From contig JAFTWX010000077.1 in the NCBI GenBank assembly GCA_017465095.1, positions 84,665 to 148,664 of the forward strand: DNA of 64,000 nucleotides. Reading direction: 5' to 3'. Source of the DNA: Lachnospiraceae bacterium. Lineage in GTDB: Bacteria > Bacillota > Clostridia > Lachnospirales > Lachnospiraceae. The notes below the pieces were generated by a model. It saw only the letters and a program-made list of their open reading frames with translations. It had not been told where the DNA came from and did no database searches. Every line of letters starts with the position of its first letter. Position 1 is the stretch's first letter. This document shows positions 34,974-43,000 of this stretch, piece after piece. Position numbers and translations under genes: made by a program.

Positions 34974-35753
34974 CTAAGGTGTCACAAGCAAACTAATATA
35001 CCAGTTAATAAACTGTTCGCCCCACAGCACCGATATAAAGATACCGGCCGCCAAATACGGGCCCATTGCAAGTACATGTCCTTCATCCGACAATTTCATA
35101 CGGATAAGATGTATGACCGATCCGAGAATACATCCCAGAATCAAAGCCAATAATGATAATTTCCAGCCGATCAAAAGTCCGGCCGCACGCATCAACCGCA
35201 CATCACCGTACCCGATCGCTGCGCCCTTTGATGCCCAAAATAAAATTTCCAAAAAACCACTGACAGCAAGGAGGCCGATTACGTAAGTCACCCAATCCCC
35301 TAAGTGTAAACCTAAGTGAACCAGCCCCAGTGCCAGTATAAACAAGTTGATTCCGTATGGAATCTCATAAGTTCTAAAATCTATAACGCTCAACACGATG
35401 AGCGCCGATGTCAATAAACAGTATATCGCTAAATCTATACTCCACCCGTTAACGATAAAGATCAGAACATACAATATTCCGTTCAGCGCCTCCACAATGG
35501 GGTACTGCACAGATATATGTTCTTTACATTTGCGACATTTACCACGCAAAAACAGATAACTGAACAGCGGAATCAAATCAAACCAACGAAGCTGATAACC
35601 ACAACTCATGCAATGGCTTCTGTCCTTCGAAAGGCTTTCCTTTGCGGGAATGCGATAGATGCAGACATTGAGAAAGCTACCTATCACAATCCCGAAAAGA
35701 AATATGACAATTCCTAATATTATGTTCTCCTGTAATAACAAGTCCGTGGTCAT
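34974..35753 (-). CDS. pilD: Type IV prepilin peptidase PilD
   Basis: 259 residues with about seven membrane helices. The N-terminal part has GIVIGSFLNVCIYRIP and the zinc-binding pairs CMSC and CRKC. The two catalytic Asp are visible in SVIDFRTYEIP and in GYGDVRLM (the GxGD motif). It cleaves prepilin leaders after Gly and usually N-methylates the new N-terminus; the presence of the Cys pairs supports the bifunctional form. It follows the major pilin gene by 44 bases and would process all six pilins of this operon. Confidence 0.95.
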   Translation of the reverse strand: MTTDLLLQENIILGIVIFLFGIVIGSFLNVCIYRIPAKESLSKDRSHCMSCGYQLRWFDLIPLFSYLFLRGKCRKCKEHISVQYPIVEALNGILYVLIFIVNGWSIDLAIYCLLTSALIVLSVIDFRTYEIPYGINLFILALGLVHLGLHLGDWVTYVIGLLAVSGFLEILFWASKGAAIGYGDVRLMRAAGLLIGWKLSLLALILGCILGSVIHLIRMKLSDEGHVLAMGPYLAAGIFISVLWGEQFINWYISLLVTP

Positions 35754-35797
35754 AGGGGGAAATGTCTCCTTAAATGTTTGTTAGATGCTGCTAAATA

Positions 35798-36268
35798 TTA
35801 GTTAGCACCAGCACCTACTGTAATACCTGAAGATGAGTCATTCTGCTGACCTGTATATACTGTGTAGTTTCCGTTAGCATCTACAGAAATACTGATTACG
35901 TTGCTTCCGGCTTCCTTAGCAATTTTGGATTTTAATTTACCTTCAACAGAAGCACCTGATCCGCTGAGACCCTGTCCTAATGTATCAAGAACTACAGAAC
36001 TGAAGTCAACATCACTACCATTACCACTGAAGCTTGTGAAAGTATAGGAACCTGAGCCTAAGATTGTTCCTGTGCTGATATCAGGATCTCCTGCAGCTGT
36101 TGTAAGAGCATTGTAAACGCTGTCAAGAAGGTCTTTATCAGCTGATACTCTTGATTTTTCTACATATTTGATGTACTGAGGTGCTAAAACACCGATTAAG
36201 ATTGCCATGATAGCAATAACGATAATTAACTCAACGAGTGAGAAACCTTTGTTGTTTGTCTTTTTCAT
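35798..36268 (-). CDS. pilA: Major type IVa pilin
   Basis: 156 residues. Leader MKKTNNKG, then FSLVELIIVIAIMAILIGVL with Glu at mature position 5, followed by the usual N-terminal helix to about residue 52. The globular part is small, Ser/Gly-rich and lacks cysteine, so the disulfide D-loop of Gram-negative pilins is missing. It has a strong AGGAGAGG site, suited to high expression. Its N-terminal 40 residues are nearly the same as in the pilin at 36343-36744. Best candidate for the main pilus subunit. Confidence 0.9.
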   Translation of the reverse strand: MKKTNNKGFSLVELIIVIAIMAILIGVLAPQYIKYVEKSRVSADKDLLDSVYNALTTAAGDPDISTGTILGSGSYTFTSFSGNGSDVDFSSVVLDTLGQGLSGSGASVEGKLKSKIAKEAGSNVISISVDANGNYTVYTGQQNDSSSGITVGAGAN

Positions 36269-36342
36269 TTTAAACCTCTCCTTTTTTAATATATTGTTTA
36301 TTTATTTAATTCCCGCCCCCTATTTGCAGGAGTTAAACCATA

Positions 36343-36744
36343 TTAGTTCCAGCCGACCTGAATGGCTATTTTGTAGTCGTCTGCGTTGGCAACGAACTGT
36401 ACTGTATAACACATATCTTTATATTCGTTTGATACAATTTTAGCGCTTTCCCAACCGGAAATATATTCCGGAAGGATATCCTCTTCAAGCGCCGTATTAT
36501 TAGAATAAACTCCCGTCGCATCAAACTTAATATAATCATTTTCATTGATCATCGAGAAATAGTCCTCATCCGAAGCGATTACATTGGCAAGCTCCGCAAG
36601 CTCACTTGCAAGCTTATCATCCTTCGCTTTGCGGGATTTCTCAACATATTTTACATATTGCGGAGCAAGAAGCCCTATCATAACTGCCATAATAGCAATG
36701 ACGATAATCAGCTCCACCAAAGAAAAACCCCCATTTTTTTTCAT
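36343..36744 (-). CDS. Second major-type pilin
   Basis: 133 residues. Leader MKKNGG, then FSLVELIIVIAIMAVMIGLL with Glu at mature position 5, followed by APQYVKYVEKSRKAKDDKLA, almost the same as its neighbour at 35798-36268. The globular domain differs (acidic, Tyr/Trp-containing, one Cys). It is the first pilin gene after pilC (19 bases). It may be a minor or initiating subunit, or a paralogue for a different pilus. A 74-base gap with an AT-rich stretch separates it from the major pilin gene. Confidence 0.87.
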   Translation of the reverse strand: MKKNGGFSLVELIIVIAIMAVMIGLLAPQYVKYVEKSRKAKDDKLASELAELANVIASDEDYFSMINENDYIKFDATGVYSNNTALEEDILPEYISGWESAKIVSNEYKDMCYTVQFVANADDYKIAIQVGWN

Positions 36745-36763
36745 AAGAACCCCTTTTTACTTT

Positions 36764-37984
36764 TTATAAGTTGTCGAGACCCGTGTACATAGAAGCCATA
36801 GGCGCAAGTACGGCACCGATGATAACCATACAAATCGCAGCAAGACCGATAATCATGAGCGGCTCTAACGCTGCCATGAGAGATTCGGTTGCAACTTCCA
36901 CTTCTTCTTCGTAATACTCTGCAAGAGTATCAAGCATCGTCTCAATATTACCGGTTTCCTCACCGATACGAACCATGTGGTGTACCATCGGCGGGAACAA
37001 TCCGCATTTCTCAATCGGCTGTGAAAGCGGAATACCCTGCATAACATCGCTTCTCGCATCCTTCATCGCCGTTGTGAAGTAACGGTTACTCATTGTCTCT
37101 GCTACAATCTCTACCGCATCCGGCATCGAGATACCTGCCGCAAGCATCGTAGATAAGTTACGGGCAAACTTTGCTGCATTCTGTTTTACGGTAAGATCTG
37201 CAAAAAGCGGAATCTTAATCGCCATCTTCGCCACGAAAATCTCACCGGTTTCCGTTCTGACAAACCAACGAATCACGAAAGTCAAAACAACAACAATAAC
37301 AAGAGCAAGTAACCAGTTAGCCTTCAACCAGTCAGACGCCGCAACGACCGCAAGTGTAATCGCCGGCATGTCAATCTCCATATCCGCAAACATGTTCATG
37401 AATGTCGGTACGATATATGTAAGCATTACGATAACTACAACAACCGCAACGATAAGTACCATGATCGGATATACCATTGTTTTCTTGATAAGACCCTGAA
37501 TCTTGGCAGATTTCTCAAACTGAACCGCCATACGCTCGAATGCAACATCCAAACTACCGGATGCCTCACCGGCGCTTACCATATGAATCAAAAGTTTCGG
37601 GAATACATCCGGAGCCTTTGCCATAGACGCTGCGAGCGACTCACCCTTCTGCACACCGAGATAAACTTCCTGAAGACCGTTTCTCAATCTGTCGTTTTCT
37701 GTCTGTTCTGTCAGCATACGCATTGTCTCGAGAATCGTTACACCGGCACGATGCATACTTACAAACTGACGACAGAAAATACTCATATCACGAACCGGTA
37801 TTTTCTTTTTAAAGAGATCCGCCATATTGATATCTTTATCAAGAATACCCTGTTCTTTGATCTCTGTAGGCATTTTACCTTCTTTTTTCAGCTGCTCCGC
37901 AGCTCTCTGTTCGTTGTCGGCCTCGATTGTACCGTTTACTGTCTTTCCGGATTTATCCACCGCCGAATACTTATATACTGCCAC
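36764..37984 (-). CDS. pilC: Pilus platform protein PilC/GspF
   Basis: 406 residues. Two T2SF domains: the first with SIFCRQFVSMHRAGVTILET and the second with FARNLSTMLAAGISMPDAVE. Three membrane helices lie at about 170-195, 215-240 and 375-400. PilC sits in the membrane above PilB and PilT and turns ATPase motion into pilus growth. GTG start with AGGAGGG about 9 bases upstream. It lies 43 bases after pilB. Length is standard. Confidence 0.95.
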   Translation of the reverse strand: MAVYKYSAVDKSGKTVNGTIEADNEQRAAEQLKKEGKMPTEIKEQGILDKDINMADLFKKKIPVRDMSIFCRQFVSMHRAGVTILETMRMLTEQTENDRLRNGLQEVYLGVQKGESLAASMAKAPDVFPKLLIHMVSAGEASGSLDVAFERMAVQFEKSAKIQGLIKKTMVYPIMVLIVAVVVVIVMLTYIVPTFMNMFADMEIDMPAITLAVVAASDWLKANWLLALVIVVVLTFVIRWFVRTETGEIFVAKMAIKIPLFADLTVKQNAAKFARNLSTMLAAGISMPDAVEIVAETMSNRYFTTAMKDARSDVMQGIPLSQPIEKCGLFPPMVHHMVRIGEETGNIETMLDTLAEYYEEEVEVATESLMAALEPLMIIGLAAICMVIIGAVLAPMASMYTGLDNL

Positions 37985-38027
37985 TTCTTTTGCCCTCCTG
38001 GTTTTTTCTTATATATTTCCATGAACC

Positions 38028-39731
38028 TTAAGCTTCAAACGAAACCTTAATCATTTCACTCACCGATGTAATTCCGTCAAGCACATATCTGGTTGCACTC
38101 ATACGGAGTGTATTCATACCGTTCTTAAGAGCCGCTTCTTTAATCTGATCTGCGTCACCGCCCCTTGCAATGATACGTTTTACATCGTTGCTGACTTCCA
38201 TAATCTCATAAACACCGATTCGTCCGCGGTAACCGCTGTTGTCACAGTTCGGACATCCTTTCGGCACATGTATCTCTACCTGTGCATCCGGCTCAAATCC
38301 TAATACTTCAAGCTCATCTGCATTGGCAAGACGTTTTTCCTTACATCTCGGACACAACCTACGAACAAGACGCTGTGCAATGATACCAACCACCGAGTCA
38401 GCGATAAGGTAGGACTCTACTCCCATATCCGCCAAACGGGAAACCGTGCTGGCTGCTGAGTTCGTATGCAGTGTACTTACAACAAGGTGACCCGTGATAG
38501 ACGCCTGAACCGCGATACTCGCCGTCTCGCCGTCTCGAATCTCTCCGATCATGATGATATCCGGGTCCTGACGAAGGATGGATCTAAGCGCACTGGCAAA
38601 GGTAAGTCCCGCTTTTACATTGGTCTGTACCTGGTTGATACCGGCCACATTTGCCTCGACCGGGTCCTCTACCGTGATAATGTTTACATCCTCTGTATTC
38701 AGCTCACTGAGTGCTGTGTACAGTGTCGTCGATTTACCCGAACCGGTAGGTCCTGTTACAAGGATAATACCATACGGATTCTTTAATATATGTGTAAATA
38801 CTTTACGCTCTTCATCATTAAAACCAAGTTCTGAAATATCACGTGTCAGGTTACCTTTGTTCGTGATACGCATAACGGTTTTTTCGCCGTATACCGTAGG
38901 AAGGATAGATACACGGATATCGTACTCTCTTCCGTCTACAAACGTAGTGATACGACCGTCCTGCGGTTTACGTTTTTCCGAAATATCCATTCCGCCGATA
39001 ACCTTAAGTCTGGCAACAATCGCCGGAAGAAGTTTAATATTATATGTCATCCTCTCAAAGAGAGCACCGTCAATACGATAACGGACGCGGACATTTCTCT
39101 CCAGCGCTTCAATATGTATATCGGAAGTCCTCTGGCGAACTGCCTGCTCCAACATAGAGTTTACAAGCTGTACAATCGGCGAGTTATTGACGTCGTCATT
39201 GATCATCTTGTCAATCTCATCCTCCTGGAAGAGATCGGCTCTTTCCTGCTCGTAATCGCTGGCCGCTTTAATAGCCTCCGCATTACCGAAATACTTGTCA
39301 ATCGCAAGCATGATTTCCTGCGGTGTCGCAACCACCGGTTGAATCATTCGGTTGCAAATCATGGAAAGGTCATCGATCGCAAGCATATCCATCGGATCCG
39401 ACATCGCCATCAAGATTACATTCACATTGCGATCATCATACATATACGGAATCGCGGAATATTTCTTTAAGATGTCCGGTTCAAACATGGAAAGCAAATC
39501 ATCCGGCACGCGACCGTTCTGCAAATCGGCTCTGGCATAACCAAGCTGATGACACAACGCATTTGCCATGGTTTCATCTGAAATGAATCCTTCTTCCACC
39601 AAAATCTCGCCGAGACGTTTTTTCTTTTCTTTTTGAAGCGCAAGCGCTTCGTCCAACTGTTCAGGTGACAGAATCCCTTCATTAATTAAGATATCACCAA
39701 TACGTACTTTTCTTCTACCTGATAACCCCAT
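38028..39731 (-). CDS. pilB: Pilus extension ATPase PilB with MshEN cyclic-di-GMP domain
   Basis: 567 residues. Two MshEN motifs open the protein: residues 10-33 (RIGDILINEGILSPEQLDEA..Q) and 39-62 (RLGEILVEEGFISDETMANA..Q), separated by exactly five residues, as in MshE-type ATPases that bind cyclic di-GMP. The GspE core follows, with Walker A GPTGSGKST at about 327-335, an Asp box, Walker B (QDPDIIMIGEIRDGETASIA) and a four-Cys zinc motif (CPRC..CPNC). It drives pilin polymerisation. First gene of the operon, preceded by a structured leader and a sigma-A promoter. The sequence says it should respond to cyclic di-GMP; that is inference from the motif. Confidence 0.96.
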   Translation of the reverse strand: MGLSGRRKVRIGDILINEGILSPEQLDEALALQKEKKKRLGEILVEEGFISDETMANALCHQLGYARADLQNGRVPDDLLSMFEPDILKKYSAIPYMYDDRNVNVILMAMSDPMDMLAIDDLSMICNRMIQPVVATPQEIMLAIDKYFGNAEAIKAASDYEQERADLFQEDEIDKMINDDVNNSPIVQLVNSMLEQAVRQRTSDIHIEALERNVRVRYRIDGALFERMTYNIKLLPAIVARLKVIGGMDISEKRKPQDGRITTFVDGREYDIRVSILPTVYGEKTVMRITNKGNLTRDISELGFNDEERKVFTHILKNPYGIILVTGPTGSGKSTTLYTALSELNTEDVNIITVEDPVEANVAGINQVQTNVKAGLTFASALRSILRQDPDIIMIGEIRDGETASIAVQASITGHLVVSTLHTNSAASTVSRLADMGVESYLIADSVVGIIAQRLVRRLCPRCKEKRLANADELEVLGFEPDAQVEIHVPKGCPNCDNSGYRGRIGVYEIMEVSNDVKRIIARGGDADQIKEAALKNGMNTLRMSATRYVLDGITSVSEMIKVSFEA

Positions 39732-39742
39732 TGTCCTGTCCT

Positions 39743-39820
39743 TTCATACTATATTTAGTGTTTTCTTCAAAATTAAGACCAGAATTCGTATGCATGGGCA
39801 TACTGAACCCATAGTATGAA
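39743..39820 (-). promoter_or_regulatory. Structured 5' leader of pilB with mutually exclusive hairpins
   Basis: In the pilB leader RNA, TTCATACTAT near the 5' end (39811-39820) is perfectly complementary over 10 bases to ATAGTATGAA (39743-39752), which lies immediately before the AGGACAGG ribosome binding region. The same 5' segment can instead pair with AGTATG (39799-39804), and that middle segment can pair with GCATAC (GTATGC/GCATAC, 39789-39804). AATTC/GAATT and ATGGG/CCCAT pairs add a further fold. This looks like a switch, but I do not recognise a known riboswitch class. Confidence 0.45.
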
Positions 39821-39833
39821 TTTTATGTAAATC

Positions 39834-39862
39834 ATTTTAACATTTTCTTAAAAATGTGTAAA
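39834..39862 (-). promoter_or_regulatory. Sigma-A-type promoter of the pilus operon
   Basis: Minus strand TTTACA (39857-39862), 17-base spacer, TAAAAT (39834-39839), with TGT directly upstream forming an extended -10. It would start an RNA near 39827, leaving a leader of about 95 bases before pilB. Best promoter candidate for all genes from pilB to the terminator at 20359. Confidence 0.65.
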
Positions 39863-39980
39863 CCCTTAGAAAGGCATTATTGTTCGTTTATTTGCACAAT
39901 ATTTTTTTATATTTTTTAAGCATCTTGCACATATTGGTTGCATTTTCCTGCTTTTTTCGCAACCAAAGTGTACAAAAAAT

Positions 39981-40016
39981 GTAAAAAAGGAAGGATTCCG
40001 CCGTGGAACCCTTCCA
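39981..40016 (-). terminator. Intrinsic terminator after the leucine-rich-repeat gene
   Basis: GGAAGG (39989-39994) pairs with CCTTCC (40010-40015), extended inward by TCC/GGA, and is followed on the minus strand by six T. It lies about 10 bases past the stop codon and separates this gene from the pilB promoter. Confidence 0.85.
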
Positions 40017-40025
40017 AAACGCAAG

Positions 40026-43000
40026 TTATTTAATTTTTACTTTCTTGCCCTGTCCTTTTTTGAACAGTTTCTTGTATGTTCCTTTTTTGCTGTTCGGAAC
40101 ATCAATCACAGCTTTCTTATAAATACCCTTAAACGCATTCTTTCCGACCTTTGTAACCACTTTACTCTTTACATTGATCTTTTTCAGTTTCTTACAGTTG
40201 TAGAAAGCCTTACTTCCGATGGAAGTCACTTTCTTCGGAATTGTAATCTTTGCCAACGAACTGCAATTCGCAAAGGCTGAATTTCCGATCTTCGTAAGCT
40301 TTGCACTGGAACTGATGGAAACCGTTGTAAGCGCTTTACATCCACTGAATGCACTCGTTCCGATTTCCTTGATTTTCTTAGGAAGCGTTACTTTCTGCAA
40401 CGATGTACACTTATAAAATGCTTTTTTACCGATCTTGGTTACATTCTTTCCGACAGAAACAGAAGTAATGGTGGTATTTCCGCTGAACGCATTGTTTGCA
40501 ACTTCCGTTACCTTGCACGGATATCCGTTCACCATCATCGTATCCGGAATCACTACTGTGGCAGCACCGGTCTTCGGTGCAACATAAACAGCTTCACCCG
40601 GATCATTTTTCGTCGGCTTCTTAGTTACCTGCACGGTTTCTCCTGTTTCCGTAACTGTCGGATCATCTGTAGAAATCGGCGGATACGTCACATCATATGT
40701 ACTTCTGAAATCTTTTGTCGTTCCGTTTGACAGCTTCACTGTTACCGTAAATGTAACCTTGACTTTTTCCGTCGTCACCTTGTGAATCGTCACATTTCCG
40801 TTTGCATCAATCGACGCAACCGACGGATTATCCGATTTATATGTAATTACGTTATCGGATATCTTCGAAAGGTTCGCAAGATTTCCGTCTGCTCTGGAAA
40901 CCTTCTGCTTGAGACAGTTTTCAACCGTCTCAAGTACGGAGAACTTATCTCCCACCTTGACACCCTTCTTATATTCTTCCGGAACGCTGAGCTTAATATT
41001 GCTGATATCCGGTTTTACTTTAATCTTCCATGTCGTTTTGATGTTCGGACGCTCTTCCGGATAAATCGTGATTACCGCATCGCCCGCACCGACCGGCTTA
41101 ATCTCAAATGCCTTATTATCCGTCAATTTCGCCGTCAGTTTCCATGAAGAAGCCGTTTGTTCTTTCACATCATTTGTCGTCTTTGCAACCACAACTGCCG
41201 GATTGCTTGACTCGATAATCAAGTTAGCCGTTTCAGGCTGCCAGTTGGTATCAACCGCACAATTGATTTTATACCACAATTTCTTTGTTGTATTTCCGTT
41301 TGGAACTTCCCATACAGTCTCTCCGGCTGTCTGATGCGTTTCTTCATTGAATGTAAAATCTTCATATGCTTTCGTTCTGCCCTGATCCGAATAGAAGACC
41401 GGATAGTACGGAACCTCCATAACTCTAAGTTTGTAAGTAACGGTCATGTCATTAGAAAATGTACCCGAACTGCCATTCGTACCTCTGTCGGCACTCGAAA
41501 ACTTAAAACCGCAGGTCACAGAAAACGGCACCAATACCGGTTCTCCGTTTTCATCCACCGGTGTCTCCTCCAAGCCTTCAATACCGAAGGTGGATACATT
41601 GTGACTGTTGTACACTTTGTAAACAAGTTTTTCTGCCGTTTTTTCGTAATATTCCGGATCGGTTATCTTGTTCTCTGCCGCACCTTCTCCGGACGCATTT
41701 TTAAAATATTTGTCATCATCATGACAAACCGTAAGCTTCACATATTTGTATACATCCTCATCCGGATTGTTCTCATATCCGATTATGATAGTACCGAACG
41801 CAGCCGCATCTTTTTCATCTGCATGGTTTACATAAAACGGAAATGCCATCGTGCCGCCGACTCCGACATTAAGCTCAACCGGATTCACTGTGAACGTTAC
41901 CTTTCCGCTAATCGGCGTCGTCTTCTTGCCATTTACATCCTCAAAACTACCAACATTATGGAATGCTTCTTTTCTGACTGTAGTTGCAGAATAGAATTCA
42001 AAGGTTGTCAATGCAATACATCCACGCACAGCGTTTTTATCTACAAGCTGCACACTCTCGCCGAGTTTGACTGTAGTAAGGAACGGACAGTCCGAAACCG
42101 CTCCTGTCAAAAGTTTCTGTAACTTCGTGTTGGTCACATCAAAAGTCTGCAGCGGAGTCTGCAGAAAGGCCTCTGTACCTATAGAAGCAAGCTTAGTAGC
42201 TCTCGAAAAATCTACCTTTGTAAGACCCGTTTCTTCCTCCATCACATTTTTATTATCTACTTTTGTCACAGTCGAACAATTTGTAAAAGCAGAATTTCCT
42301 ATTGTCTCAATTCCGGCTCCAAACACAACCTCGCCGATTGCCTTATTATTCTTGAACGCATTCTTTTCAATCGTCTTTACGCTGTCCGCAATCGGTGTTC
42401 CCGTCAGACAAAGCGAAGTACAAAGTTCAAACGCAGACTCCTTCACGGTAACGACTCCGTCCAAATCCAGACTCTCAAGCGCACCGCGTCCGATAAACGC
42501 CCTTAATCCGATGGTCTCAACATCAGAGTCACCGAAATCCAACGCGGTCAGCACCGATTCACCAAGCTTTCCTACATCTGCACTGTTTTCTTTTGTGCGC
42601 ACCGCAAAACTGGAATCTTCCAGCGTCGTAGCGCTACCAAAGTCAATGCTCGAAAGTGCAGACCCATGTCCGTCCGTACTCACAAACTGTGTACTAATTC
42701 CAAGCAACGAATTATTGTCATTTTTACCGACTGCAAACGCATAGCTTCCGACAGACGTAAACACCTCATTATCCGGCAATTTTAAGCTTTCCAGTTCATA
42801 GCAGTTAAAGAATGCCTTTTTCCCTATCGTTTTCACCTTTTCATAGCCGGACAAATCCAACGTCTCGATATTCGTATTAGCATATGCCATTTCCTCAATC
42901 GCAACCAAATCCTCCTGTGGGATACAAGCATCCGCAAACGAAGCCACTTCTGTTCCAAAGAACATCGCCGTCGGAATCTTTGACCAGCGATTCGCCTGTG

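Noticed and set aside
39732..39960. Cyclic-di-GMP riboswitch upstream of pilB
   Set aside because: The leader has competing hairpins, but the conserved core stretches of the type I and type II cyclic-di-GMP aptamers are not found.
41334..42122. 262-residue open frame on the plus strand
   Set aside because: It lies antisense within the LRR surface protein gene; its Cys/Arg/Phe/Ile-rich translation has no domain, and LRR coding explains the open frame.
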